A stretch of 64,000 nucleotides of DNA from Larix kaempferi (GCA_027924585.1 BSBM01000361.1:42920501-42984500), one strand, 5' to 3'. Shown: positions 32,149 to 44,375, counted from the stretch's first letter. A program made the numbers and translations. The notes: generated by a model not told the origin, from the sequence alone.

Positions 32149-32905
32149 ACCAATACAATATATTCGTTTATCTAGTGTTAGAAATTTTGCTATGGGAAGG
32201 GGGCTTTTATACAACAAACATTTTCCTCTTATTACAATGACTAACATTGTCAATTTTTCCTTTTTTTTCTTAACATTTTAATACAAACTTTGTACTTATT
32301 CTTTTTTTTTAGCAAAAACTTTGTACTTATTCTTATTATAAAAAAGATTAACAGAAAAAATATAATATATATAATTAAATAGATTCATTATTAAATTTAT
32401 GATTAATATCATCTCACAACTACTTGGGTAAAAATATATTATCATCCATCCTTATTATTTGAAAACAATATATTGGTAAACTTTGTGTAATTTTGAAATT
32501 CGTAATAAATAAAGTTAATGTAGTATGGTTATTCTCTAGTTAATGTAGTTGTATTAAAACTATGTATATATGTTATAAATTATTTAAATAAGTTGATATA
32601 TTAACATTTAATCATTAAATTTATTTTTTTAAATAATTTTATAATAATTTATTGTAAAATTATTTAATAATAATTTATTAAAACACTATGAATACTAGAT
32701 ATTAAAAATAATAATAATAATAATAATAATATAAATAGTAGAATATTATTTAGTAATAATTTAGTAGTGTTTTGATAGACATTATGTTATATGATGATTT
32801 GAAAATTAACATAATAATTATTTGTTGTTAGAATACATGTATTGCAAAGTGAGTTAGTCCCTAATTAGTTATTTTTCTATGATACATATGTGGTATACAT
32901 GATAT
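32149..32905. other. AT-rich spacer
   Basis: Very AT-rich with an (ATA)n tract at about 32,706-32,732. No gene is seen. Confidence 0.6.
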
Positions 32906-33146
32906 GGATTGTATATTTTTTTTTTCAACCGAAAAAAAATGTACTATTGCTATTTCTTAAAATCAAATAGTACAAAGATTTCCACCTTCATTGTAGAAAG
33001 TATAGCCAAAAATATTCAAGACAGATTGTTCCCAAACCATCAAAACTATCATCATCCCATGGGTAGCCCATATAAGCTTATACAACTATAAGATAAAAAA
33101 TCATTACCAAAAAAAACTGTGCCATCATTATATCGACGACATAATC

Positions 33147-34577
33147 CTAGTAGAAAAAAACTTCGCCACATTCCAGCAAGCTGGAATCCATCCATTCTTC
33201 CCAGACTAGTATACCTTCGGTCCCCATCAATGCAAGTTTTGATAAGCCATCAGCCTGCTCATTATGTTCCCGATAGAAATGAGAAAATGAAATATGATCC
33301 TGCATCTCAATCTCTGCCCTTGCACGCCTACACCAGTGTGAGAGTGCAATAATGTTAAGATCAAAATCTTTGGAAGCCCATTTGATCGTAACAAGCGAAT
33401 CACCAAAAACTTTTATATTAACCAGCCCAAATATATTGGCACATTTCAGAATGCACCATAGAGCTAAGAGCTCAGCTTTCATATTACTACCTTTGCCACA
33501 ATTAAGTTGCAACGTATAGTAATGATCCTGATTCAGATAAATTACCCCTCTAGCAGCACAAAAACCATCCTGAGCAGCTCCATCAAAAAAAAGAACAGGC
33601 TGATTCACTATAAAAGAAAACTGACCGGGCCTTCTTACCTCCACCAAATTGTTTGCAGCAGAATAGTGTTGTAATAAATTTAGGACAATAAGACCACAAG
33701 CCCTAACATCCGGAACATTATCTTGAAAGGTAGTCCTATTCCGACAGAACCAAAGGACCCAAGAAATAAAGATAGGAACCTGTACTGTGTCTCTAGATGA
33801 ACGACACCAACTCAGCATAGATTCACCAAAACCAATATTATCCCAAACCATAGTGATAGCCAACTTAGTGCAACAGAAATCCCATACTTTTCTCCCAAAG
33901 GAACAAAAAACAAAAAGATGATTGATAGATTCAAGATCCTTCTTGCATAAGATACACCAACTTGGGCCACACCAGCCTCGCTTTAATAGATTGTCCCATG
34001 TTTTTAAGGTTCCCTGTAAGGCATGCCATAAGAAACACTTATGCTTTAGAGCAATGTTCCACTTCCATAATTGTTTGTACAACCAGTGCTGTGGATAAAT
34101 ATACTTGTCCTGCATGACTCTGTCATATGCCGATTTTGCAGTAACTACACTAGATTTCTCATTACCAATCCAAACCAATTTATCACTTTGGTCAGACAGT
34201 GTAACACCAGTCGAGCCGAGAGCATGTACATAGGAATACCAAGAGGTTGCATCTTCGCCTACAAACCCCAAATCATAAGAACTTAACCAATACGATTGTC
34301 CAATTGCACCCCTGATACTTTTTAAAGAAGTAAGCCCATAAACTTTTAAATAATCCAAAATTCTGTTGGAAAGATGAACAGTTCCATCCATGCCCAAAAT
34401 ATTATCTCTCCCAACTCTGATATCAATACCATTTCCCACCTGCCACCTCAAATCACCCATGATCCAAACAGAAACTTTTAAAAGTCCACACCATAAAGGA
34501 GAACAACCTGAAACAATAGGCATGTGCATTCTGATCCATTCAGAGAGATTCATATTAATATATTTCACAAATGTAAT
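33147..34577 (-). pseudogene. LINE ORF2 C-terminus: zf-RVT and intact RNase H
   Basis: The 473-codon frame continues the RT after one stop. It includes GDLRWQVGNGIDIRVGRDN, the zinc-binding CILCKKD...NHLFVFCSF (about 33,970-33,900) and an RNase H with all four acidic positions: FFDGAAQDG, KAELLALWC, VFGDSL and HNEQADGLSK. It ends at 33,147. Only the single upstream stop and the 5' truncation are lesions, so this is the youngest-looking LINE of the three. Confidence 0.87.
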
Positions 34578-34580
34578 CTT

Positions 34581-35405
34581 TTACCACGGGTTATGATTGA
34601 AGAGACAAAGCCAAAGACTTTTAGCTCTGAGAGCTATGCTAAAAGTTTTTAAATCTCTAACACCCCAGCCACCGAATCTTTCGGGTCTAGACACTGATTC
34701 CCAACCAGCCATAACCAAAGAAGCCTTATCTAAACCACTAGTCCACAGAAAATTAAAAATCAATTTTTTGATAACATTCAAGCTGAAAACAGGAATTTCA
34801 AGGAGAGACATCCAATAAACCGAGATCCCCAGCAGAACCGCTTTGATCAGAGTAAGTTTGCCACCCACAGAGAGCAATCTGTAAGCCCAGTGCGAGACCC
34901 GAGCTTCAAATTTCCGCACAAGCCACCACCAGTCTTTGATATGATAATTGTTGGGTCTCAAGAAAAAGCCCAAGTATTTGAACCCCTCCTCTAAAGGGAT
35001 ACAACTATAAGGCAGAAAATTGGAAATTTCCTGTCTAACATCAGGAGCCACATTATGATAAAAAAAGCTAGACTTTGTAAGGCTAACTTTCATCCCAGAA
35101 ACATGACAGAAACAATTTAGAATATTCCTGAAAACACCCCATTCTGCAGCCGTCGCCATACCAGCCAACAACACATCATCAACAAATATTAGGTGTGAAA
35201 TAAAACAATCCAAACTCAATTCAATACCCTTGATTAAACCCTCCTGTTTTTCCAAGGTAAGCATTCTGCTAAGGGCATCAATAACCAACAGAAATAATAA
35301 CGAGGATAAAGGACATCCCTGTCGGATTCCCCTTGAACACTGAAAAAAATACGAAGGCATACCATTTATCAATATAGCAATGCTAGCCGTGGAGACACAT
35401 GACAT
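34581..35405 (-). pseudogene. LINE reverse transcriptase, C-terminal half
   Basis: The frame starts at the truncation with CVSTASIAILING and continues RGIRQGCPLSSLLFLLVID, then the catalytic box HLIFVDDVLLAG, where the usual YADD is FVDD. Later RT blocks include GMKVSLTKSSFF, FKYLGFFL and WAYRLLSVGGKLTLIKAVL. It stays open for 274 codons and stops at a TAA near 34,578. The next ORF continues in the same frame, so this one stop separates two parts of one protein. The N-terminal endonuclease and early RT motifs are missing by truncation. Confidence 0.87.
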
Positions 35406-35406
35406 G

Positions 35407-35407
<1 letters not shown>

Positions 35408-35457
<50 letters not shown>
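35408..35457. repeat. (AT)n microsatellite
   Basis: About 24 AT dinucleotides at the 5' junction of the LINE. Confidence 0.95.
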
Positions 35458-35460
<3 letters not shown>

Positions 35461-36599
35461 ATTTGAAAAAAATGTGAAAATAATAATTTAGAAAATATAT
35501 TTATGATGATGATAGAAAAAAATTTAAAGATGTTAAGATTTTAATTTTTTAATTATATAGAGATTGATAATAAATATAAAAGAATTTATAAAATTGTAAA
35601 TATAGTTATTGAAATTGTATAATTTTAGTGAAGATTTTTGAGGTACTAAATCGATTTATTCATTAAAAAAATAAATTATATAATATCTAAAAATATAAAA
35701 AGATCATATAACATTTATAATTATAAAAATAAAAAATTAAATTAAATATATAGATATTAAAATCATTTATTTTTTATAATTATTATTAAAATTATTTTAA
35801 TTAATAAATATTAATTTATTTTTAGTTTAAATTATTATAAGTTAATAAATGAAAATGATACAAAATAAAACTAAATACACATATAGTGGAGAACATTCTA
35901 TCTTCACATTTTTAATTTTTAATGTAAATTTATTAATATCATAAATATTTGTATATCATATTTATATAAAATATGATAACAAATTTACAATTTTTACTTT
36001 TTTAAATTTAATTATTTTTATAATTATAATTTTCCAAAAGCTAAAATTTTATAAAAAATAATAAAATTTATCAAAACTTCCATACTATAAAAAAAAACAT
36101 AATAAAAATAAAATGAATACACTTACAAGGATGGGAGTTGTAATTGATCAAGTGGGAAAGCAATATTTATTTAAAAAACGTTTAATCATAATAACAATAA
36201 AATAAATCCACTTATGAGAATATGAACTTTGATCTTTCCAAATATAGAATATATAGCATTTTTAATTTAAAAGAAAAATTGAAACAAAATTGATTTAATT
36301 TGAAAATAGACTCTAAATAAAGAATATATATCATTTTTAATTTAAAAAAAGAATTGAAGCAAAATTGACTTAATTTATAAAGGGAGGAGCCAGCTAGGCA
36401 TCTACTTATTACGATCATGCATCTTATGTATAAATATCATGATCTTATGTTCTCTAATCCACTTAATTTAAATATCTTGTATATAAATATCTTATAACTT
36501 GATAATCTTATGTTCTCTAATACTATCTCTTAATTTATAATATTTATTGTAATCTATGCTCTCCCAAAACTATTTACGATCTTGATATTTACTTATTAC
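35458..36599. other. Very AT-rich spacer
   Basis: No gene is seen. An imperfect tandem duplication of about 70 bp at about 36,241-36,373 contains CATTTTTAATTTAAAA and CAAAATTGA(T/C)TTAATTT. Confidence 0.6.
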
Positions 36600-36703
36600 A
36601 ATCCTTCATGTATTTGGATTTCCATTGTTTCCATAATAGGAATGCTCTGCAGCAAGCAGCCACAAACAGGGATTTACCTCCCTTCATATCCCTGCATGTC
36701 TAC
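36600..36703 (-). pseudogene. FBD-type pseudogene, 3' piece beyond the LTR element
   Basis: On the minus strand this reads VDMQGYEGR, a stop, then VCGCLLQSIPIMETMEIQI. It aligns residue for residue with fragment B (IDMQVYDGR, stop, ICGCLLQITPDLETMEIQI at 6.28-6.36 kb), including the shared stop. The reading frame is interrupted at its VDMQ end by the LTR element. Its other half resumes at 42,715. Confidence 0.7.
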
Positions 36704-38649
36704 TGATGGCAGGCCTAAGCTAGACCTGCCCATATATCGAGGACCAATAACACTCTATTCCTCTGTAGTGTGTACTCCCTTCTAAACACACTCCTCAAGC
36801 TCATTAATCCCTTCAATAGCCCTTTATCCCATTGCTGGCTCTCTTCCTAAGTTTAGCTTTTTCTAGCTACCCTCAGCAATATGCCTATCTTTAAAGGCTT
36901 AAGAGCCTATTTCAAGCATATCACTTCATACACCTATCTCCTCAAGGCTATCAGCTTCTCAATCCCATACACAGGTTCACATGACCCATGGTACAAATCC
37001 ATAAATCACTCGACACATGACTTGTGTCTCCACTTGGCTCCATGGCTTAGAGCCTATCGCATATAACTTATGCACTTACCCCTCCTTTGCACTTAACACT
37101 CAAGCCTCCAAAAGCTTAAACTCTTAACACTTGTCCATGCACTCTATGTAATATAACCACATCTTTTGCAATATAAATAAAGCACTTACCTTCGAGTTCC
37201 TTGGTGATTACTCCTACCAAACCACGGTGTTGTGATCCAGCGTTCATATCCAAAACTCATCGCACCTACCAAAGAAATGTCTCTCGCACGACCTTCCACA
37301 TTAGTGTTTGACCAACAGACCAGCTCTTAATTTCCGTGTCATCTCTTTGACTAATCTCTATCAACAAACGACCATTTCTCCATCGTTCGATCATGCTCTT
37401 ATTGCACAGCTATCGTCCATCTTGAAATGACTTCCTCTACATAGTTTTAAACTCAATACTCTCATTTACTCTACACTCCTTTATTAATTGATCTCTGGGC
37501 ACCTCTGCTCTATTACCCAACTGTATATCAACAACTACGAGCAACCATATGCCATTCTTCTTCTCTCTGAGGGTTACCTCCAAGTTCTAGGGCTTCTGGA
37601 AATGCTTAGCCAACTATAGATTTCCGAACCAACAGTCATTGCCTTCCCAAAGTTTCATATCTTACTTCTCGTCCATCCAAAATCGACCTGGTATCGATGG
37701 AAGCACTCAAGCAAGAATCTCGATTTCTATCTCTGCAATTTCTCTATGCAAGAGATACTCCATACACAAACTCGTTTGCAATCCTCGAGCTCACATCTCG
37801 TTAGTATGATGGTCAATCTACTCTGCACACCAGGACACCTTTAGACGACCCTGCATACAAGACAATAATACAACATCAACAAACTTCTAAATTCAGATCC
37901 CGTGCTCTGTCCTCATCTCGGCCTGCATAAGACTATTTCCATTCGATCTTTGTTCATAGAGTATCTTTCCAAATCATAAACAGACTTCAACAAAGACCGG
38001 AACTGCTCTGGTTCTACCCAGTCTCACTAAATGGAATCATACAATGATTCTGTCCAGTTTTATCTTATCAGTTCTGCATATATTAGTTAATCAACTACAC
38101 AACTGAAACTATATTCATTAGTTTGCTCAATCCTCACATTGCATTCAGATTGTAAAAGAGACAAAAATGCACACAGTCTGATGAATATTTTTTTTTCAAT
38201 AGAAATCTATACATGTCATTTCAAACCCTAAGCTACTCTTCCTCCCTCGAGAGAGTTACCCTCTTCTCCTTTTATTTCTCGGAACTCTTGATTCCATTCC
38301 AAGAGAGCGTTTTTCCATCTCTTCGACTAACCCCTACAATTCAACAACTAACTCAATTTTTAGAAAACCATGATTACTTCACCTATGACTCATCTAACTA
38401 CTGACTGAAAACAACAACTATCTCCTTCGAGTCATCCCTTTATTTCCGGGTTTAGTTACATGGCTTAATTCCTTCATCAATTGCTTACCAAATTTCCACT
38501 AACCTAGGTACATCCCTATCAACTCTTTACTAGGAAATTAGAGTATTTAGTACATAGAATTTACAATGAGCCCTCTTGGCCTGATGTCAAGACCTTTAGG
38601 TCTGACTAGAAATTGACACATGCCTTTGGTAGCATATGCTCCTACATCA
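36704..38649 (-). repeat. 3' LTR of the LARD-like element (1946 bp)
   Basis: In plus orientation it starts TGATGGCAGGCCTAAGC and ends GCTCCTACATCA. It matches 40,768-42,714 throughout with scattered substitutions and very few indels. Short frames inside it, such as 38,213-38,404, recur in the other LTR and have no recognised domain. Confidence 0.93.
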
Positions 38650-38684
38650 GACTCCCAAAGTAGAAAGAAGACATGATCACCTGA

Positions 38685-39776
38685 TCATGTGCCCTCAATC
38701 TTCATCTTCCCTGGATCCCATACTTTAGTTTGTTGCTCATTATCGTCGGCCTCTCTTGCTTCAAATTCTGTTTCCACTTTCAAAATTTCTTCAAACACTA
38801 CCCCAGACATTGCTCTGGATATTTCTCTTGTCACTACTCTTGATATTGTTGTAAACATTGTTCCAGATATTGTTTCCACCCATACTTCCTTTATGCTTTT
38901 GTAAGCATCTCCCTCTACAATATCTAATTGCTTTGCTTCATCTTCAAATTTACTTTCAAAGAGTAATTTATCTTTCAATTCCCTGACTACAACAACATAA
39001 TCATTCATACTTCTTTGTATAGTAATTAACATAACATAAATATGTAAACTAATATCTGCTCTCGTTGCAACCAAAGCTTGAGACATTCTCTCAACAATGT
39101 CTACAATTACTTCCTCTTGCTCAAATCGTTCCAGCAAACATGTCAACCATTTATTTTCTTCCTGATTTCTCTCAAGTGCATCAGCTCTATGCTGTTTACT
39201 AACTTCATCATATCTCTTTTCCTCTTCCTTGATAACCCTCTGTGATTTCCCTTCAACACCTTGACTGAGTCTAACAGTTAGTTCAGTCTTCTTTTGGCCA
39301 CTTAGATAAACCAATTTCTCCTTGTCCTCATCAAGAACAATTTCCCTCATATGAGACATAACTGTCTCACTTCCATGGGAGATGCTTCCCTCACTAAATA
39401 AGGATTTTGCAAATCCCTTATCCTGCAACAACTCATCTTTGCCTTTGTTACTACTTGACAACAATTCCATATGTCTATCTAGACTGACTGAATCTTTCAC
39501 ACTTTCATCTTTGCCTATGCACTCCTCAAAGTACTTCATCCCTTCATCAAAACTATTGAAACATAGCTTATTTACTTGAGGTTTCCATTCATGATTTGAC
39601 TCAGATTCCTTCAGCAAGTTTTCCAACAATAAAATCTCTTTATCAACTTCTTAAAGCATTGTATCTTCCTCTACTTTTGTCGGCTTATGGTCATCATCAA
39701 GTGCCAAACTGCCCTTTCTTCCAGCTCTTGTTGTATGCTGAAAGAACCACTTAATCTTAACTATGTATGAGCATTT
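38685..39776 (-). pseudogene. LARD-like element ORF, C-terminal part (unknown gag-like protein)
   Basis: The minus frame runs from about 39,776 to 38,685 with a single TAA at 39,651-39,653. The part after the stop is 314 codons. It is acidic and helical, with long coiled-coil-like stretches (KVEEDTML before the stop, then EVDKEILLLENLLKESES). A region near GQKKTELTVRLSQGVEGKS follows, and the C-terminus ends DPGKMKIEGT. No zinc knuckle or enzyme motif is visible. The start before 39,776 is not clear; GTATGTTTGCAG near 39,893 resembles a splice acceptor. Composition suggests a structural protein. I do not recognise the family. Confidence 0.55.
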
Positions 39777-40039
39777 GAATGAGATTCAGCTATCCCATCA
39801 TCTTCCTGGACAGAGTTAAGATTCTGTCCTTATCTTTCCTCTTTTATGACAACATCAACAAATTGTCTTTCTTCACATGTTTCACCTGCAAACATACACA
39901 AAACCTCAGTTTTAAAACATTGAGACCTCTTGGCCTCACTTTAAGATTCATCCTTCAAGTCTTCTCCCAAACACTCACTTGTATTGAGTATCTCATCCTC
40001 CCATTGAGCATTCATCAATTTCTCTTGCTTCTTCTGTAG

Positions 40040-40755
40040 CCTATGCCACTTCATCTTTCTTCTCATAAGGATACCTTTGGCCTTCCTTCCCCTTCTGTAA
40101 CAGCTCCATCATGACTTCATATGGACTTCTATCTTAGCATTCTCCCTCTCATATTCTTCATCAGTCATCTTTCTCCATATGCCATTTGGCTTGGCATCTT
40201 CTCCCCTCACTTCGTGGCTGCCTTCTGAACCTCTGCTATGACTCTTAATAGTCACCTTCTTGAGTTTCTTTCACTCTTCTATGAGTTGCACTAGCCTCTG
40301 CAGTAATAGTTCATCCTACTACAGCTTACCTCACCAAACCTCCTCTGTGCTTGGTATTTTGGAAAGTATTGGTCCTCTTTCTAGAACCCTCCTTGAGCAT
40401 TCCCTATGCTCCTTCTAGGCTCACACTCACAACTCATCTATTATGAGAACACAACTATCCTCTTGTAATTCAAATCACAATTGAAATACTAGGTTCTGGC
40501 CACATTCCTTCCTCCTAGAAACCCTCATTGGCTTCCTTCATCACTGTCCTTAAAGACTATGATCTTCTTGCTAAGATGTTTCTCTGCTGCTACTTCTTGC
40601 ATGTAGTTACTCCTCCCAAAGTACATATCTCTGTCAGAGACCTCACTGCTCAGGCTACAAGCCTCTTCTATTCTTGCATGCAAAGCTCATCTTCTTTATA
40701 GACTACTACTGGTCTGTCTTCTTTCCTTCACCAAAAGTACTTTCTTGTTTCCCAC
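40040..40755 (-). pseudogene. LARD-like element ORF, N-terminal part (decayed)
   Basis: Next to the PBS the minus strand has protein-like stretches in shifting frames. Examples are ACSLSSEVSDRDMYFGRSNY near 40,650 and LLLQRLVQLIEE near 40,290. Others are KPNGIWRKMTDEEYERENAK near 40,170 and VMMELLQKGKEGQRYPYEKK near 40,090. Together with 38,685-39,776 they suggest one polyprotein of roughly 600-700 residues. Several stops and shifts break it. No pol motif appears. Confidence 0.45.
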
Positions 40756-40767
40756 TCTGATACCAAG
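40755..40767 (-). other. PBS of the LARD-like element
   Basis: The minus strand reads CTTGGTATCAGAG, matching the initiator-Met tRNA PBS, directly at the LTR edge. Confidence 0.85.
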
Positions 40768-42714
40768 TGATAGCAGGCCTAAGCTAGACCTGCCCATATA
40801 TCGAGGACCAATAACACTTTATTCCTCTATAGTGTGTACTCCCTTCTTAAGACACCCCTCAAGCTCACTAAGTCCTTCAATAGCCCTTTATCCCATTGTT
40901 GGCTCTCTTCCTAAGTTTAGCTTTCTGTAGTCACCCTCAACAATATGCCTATCTTCAAAGGATTAAGAGCATATTTCAAGCATATCACTTCATACACCTA
41001 TCTCCTCAAAGCTATCAGCTTCTCAAACTCATACACAGGTTCAAATGACCCATAGTACAAATCCATAGGTCACTCGACACATGAATTGTGCCTCCACTTG
41101 GCTCCAAGGCTTAGAGCCTATCGCATATAACTTATGCACTTACCCTTCCTTTGCACTTAACACTCAAGCCTCGAAGAGCTTAAACTCTTAACACTTTTCC
41201 ATGCACTCTATGTAATATAACCACAGCTTTTGCAATATAAATTAAGCACTTACCTTCGAGTTCCTTGGTGCTTGCTCCTACCAAACCACGGTATTGTGAT
41301 CCAACGTTCATATCCAAAACTCATTGCACTTACCAAAGAAATGTCTCTCGCATGACCTTCCACATCATTGTTTGACCAACAAATCAGCTCTTAATCGCCA
41401 TGTCATCTCTTTGACTAATCTCTGCCAACAAACGACCATTTCTCCATCGTTCGATCATGCTCACATTGCACAGCTATCGTCCATCTTGAAACAAATTCCT
41501 CTGCACAGTTTTAAACTCAATACTCTCATTTACTCTGCACTCCTTTATTAATTGATCTCCGGGCACCTCTACTCTATTACCCAACTGTATATCAACAACT
41601 ACGACCAACCATACGCCATTCTTCTTCTCTCTGAGGGTTACCTCCAAGTTCTAGGACTTCTAGAAACGCTTAGGCAACTATAGATTTCCGAACCAGCACT
41701 CATTGCCTTCTCACAATTTCAGATCTTACTTCTCGTCCATCGAAAATCGACCTGGTATCGATGGAAGCACTCAAGCAAGAACCTCGATTTCTATCTCTGC
41801 AATCTCTCTATGCAAGAGATACTCCATACACAAACTCGTTTGCAATCCTCGAGCTCACATCTCGTCAGTATGATGGTCAATCTACTCTACACACCAGGAC
41901 ACCTTTAGACGACCCTGTATATAAGACAATAACACAACATCAACAAACTTCTAAATTTAGATCCCGTGCTCTGTCCTCGTCTCGGCCTGCATAAGACTAT
42001 TTCCATTCGATCTTTGCTCATAGAGTATCTTTCCAAATCATAAACAGACTTCAACAAAGACTAGAACCGCTCTGGTTCTACCCAGTCTCACTAACTAGAA
42101 TCATACAATTATTCTGTCCAGTTTTATCTTATCAGGTCTGCATATACTAGTTAATCAAGTACACAACTAAAACTATATTCATCATTTTTCTCAATCCTCG
42201 CATTGCATTCAGATTGTAAAAGAGACAAAAACGCACATAGTCAGATGAATATTTTATTTTTCAATAGAAATCTATACATGCCATTTCAAACCCTAAGCTA
42301 CTCTACCTCCCTCGAGAGAGTTACCCTCTTCTCCTTTTCTTTCTCGAAACTCTTGATTCCATTCCAAGAGAGCATTTTTCGAGCTCTTCGACTGACCCCT
42401 ACAATTCAACAACTAACTCTATTTTTAGAAAACCATGATTACCACACCTATGACTCATCTAACTCCTAACTGAAAACAACGACTATCTCCTTCGAGTCAT
42501 CCATTTATTTCAGGTTTTAGTTACATGGCTTAATGCCTTCATCAATTTCTTATCAAATTTCCACTAACCTAGGTACATCCCTATCAACTCTTTATTAGGA
42601 AATTAGAGTATTTAGTACATAGAATTTACAATGAGCCCTCTTGGCCTGATGTCAAGACCTTTAGGTTTGACTAGACATTGACACATGCCTTTGGTAGCAG
42701 ATGCTCCTGCATCA
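40768..42714 (-). repeat. 5' LTR of the LARD-like element (1947 bp)
   Basis: In plus orientation it starts TGATAGCAGGCCTAAGC and ends GCTCCTGCATCA. It is the element's upstream LTR because the PBS lies inside it. Confidence 0.93.
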
Positions 42715-42723
42715 TCTACCTTT

Positions 42724-42930
42724 GCATCTCTCGCTAATCCCTACGAAGCAAAGAAATCACTGGTCATCCCGCTGCCCCCAAAATTAAAATCTTTACAACA
42801 GAAGCAAAAGTAATCATTTTATTGCAGCATCTCTCGCTAATCCCTATGAAGCAAAGAAATAACTAGTCATCCCGCTGCCCCAAAAATTAAAATCTTTACC
42901 ACAGAAGCAAAAGTAATCATTTTATTACAG
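42724..42930. repeat. 103-bp tandem duplication
   Basis: GCATCTCTCGCTAATCCCTA starts at 42,724 and recurs at 42,827 with few differences over 103 bp. Confidence 0.9.
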
Positions 42931-43170
42931 CAAGAGTCATGTGTGCACACACATATCATCATTCACAATAAACACCGAGAAACTATACACAAAAAACAAA
43001 AACATGGGATGGATAGACTTGTTGGGTTGGAAAATCTGGTTGGAAGGTTAGCATCCATCACCATAGTGAGAGCAATTAAGGCATTTAGCCAGTGAAATAT
43101 ACATTGCAAATAATATGCAGAATTTCAGGTTAAATGACTCTAAATTATTATAAAAATTCTTTCTTACCCG

Positions 43171-43362
43171 GAAAAACATTTGACATATATGTAATTTGTA
43201 TACTTTCCTAGTTAGGAAGTCCCTCTAAAAAAGTAGCTAAGAGGCTTCGGAATATGGATCTCAGGGAAAAACATTTGACATATATGTAATTTGTAAGCTT
43301 TCGTAGTTAGGAATTCCCTCTTATAAAAAGTAACTAAGAGGCTTCGGAATATGGATCTCAAG
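43171..43362. repeat. 95-bp tandem duplication
   Basis: GAAAAACATTTGACATATAT starts at 43,171 and 43,266. Both copies end GGCTTCGGAATATGGATCTC. Confidence 0.9.
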
Positions 43363-44149
43363 ATTATGCTGCATGATTTAACTATTATCTCTAGAAATCT
43401 CTCTGCTGAAAACACGTCTACCCCCCCAATTCCAACGAAATGCCAGTCCAGTCAAATTACTTCTGCATTGCAAATTGAGTTTGACAATTGCATGAGAGAG
43501 TTCATAAAGCAGCATTCCATTGACTCTTATATCATTTGGACAGAGCCTTAGTGATATGAGCCATCAGGGTTTCTTTCCAGTCGACCTGAACGTGCCTCTG
43601 TTCTGTAACTTTCCTTGAACTCTCACCTCCCGTCTGCTTATCTACATTACACACTGCCAGCATTTGTCTGATGTTTCAAATTTGTGGAACGCCAGCATTT
43701 TAAATTTCAAAATTCAATAACTCAAGATTTTTCAGTTTCTGGACAGTGTGGGGTCCGCATGTTAGTGTTCGGCAGATTTCTTGTGACGGTCTGATGACGG
43801 TCGGAGAGATGGAGACGGAGCATGTTTTTTAACGGCTTGAGAGCCTCTCGAGCAGGGTTGGAATTTCATTTCATCTTTGCCTTCAAATTAAATTTTTTTT
43901 TACGTTTTGAACTTGTATCTTCCACGTCACATCGTTTAGTTTAAAAAGTTACCCTTCAACCATGAAGTTCGAAATTTTTTCATTAATAAAAAAATATTAA
44001 ATAATTTAACTACTAATTAAAAAAATAGTCATGAAAACATTTATTGTATTTTTTATCCTATAATTTGAAAAATGGAAATCTAACAAAATTGTCTACAAGA
44101 GTGACACAAACTATAATACAAAGTACTAAAAGTGACACCCACAAACATT

Positions 44150-44375
44150 ATGCAATATATCACGTTTTAAAGGGTGCATATACCAAACACCAAATTTTAC
44201 ACTATTCAACATACCAAATTTTAGAGGGTATAATATACCAAACACCAATTTTTACAATGTGCAACATACCAAACACCAAATTTTAGAGCGAATAATATAC
44301 CAAACACCAAATTTTACAATGTGCAACATAACAAACACCAAATTTTACAGCTTGAAATATACCCAATTTTACAAG
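44150..44375. repeat. Tandem repeats inside the hAT element
   Basis: Alternating sub-units built on ACCAAACACCAAATTTTACA and ATACCAAACACCAAATTTTA repeat about six times with a dimer period near 60 bp. Confidence 0.75.

Larger units (their letters stand above)
32911..35407 (-). mobile_element. 5'-truncated LINE, second family member
   Basis: The minus-strand LINE carries the C-terminal half of RT, zf-RVT and RNase H. It ends near 32,915 with TTTTTTTTCGGTTGAAAAA followed by an A-run, which resembles the end of the LINE at 4.78 kb. The 5' junction at about 35,407 abuts an (AT)n microsatellite. Flanks CATGATATGGATTGTATAT (left) and CATGACATGATTATATATAT (right) are similar and may be a blurred target-site duplication. 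Confidence 0.8.
36699..42719 (-). mobile_element. Non-autonomous LTR retrotransposon (LARD-like) with perfect TSD
   Basis: Two LTRs of 1946 and 1947 bp (36,704-38,649 and 40,768-42,714) flank a 2118-bp internal region. TCTAC occurs at 36,699-36,703 and at 42,715-42,719, a perfect 5-bp target-site duplication. The initiator-Met PBS (minus strand CTTGGTATCAGAG at 40,755-40,767) touches the right-hand LTR, so the element reads on minus. The internal region holds one gag-like decayed ORF and no protease, RT, RNase H or integrase. It would have needed proteins from a partner element. Long LTRs with a large non-pol interior match the definition of LARD-type elements. Confidence 0.9.
42715..43852 (-). 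pseudogene. FBD-type pseudogene, middle piece between LARD-like and hAT elements
   Basis: This matches fragment B (5.65-6.22 kb) in inverted orientation. In the minus sense it runs from GGACAGTGTGGGGTCCGCAT-like sequence, through the block shared with 5,880-6,180, to a likely splice acceptor (GCTTCGTAG) before GGATTAGCGAGAGATGC near 42,735. About 50 bp present in B are missing before the LTR element. Two local tandem duplications occur: period 103 bp at 42,724-42,930 and period 95 bp at 43,171-43,362. Confidence 0.6.

Noticed and set aside
36881-37066. Small frames inside the LARD-like LTRs (also 38,213-38,404, 41,761-41,994 and 42,203-42,469)
   Set aside because: They lie within LTRs and have no recognisable domain. 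They probably arise by chance.
39779-40039. 86-codon plus-strand frame in the LARD-like interior
   Set aside because: The element is oriented on minus by its PBS, and the plus frame lacks protein-like features.
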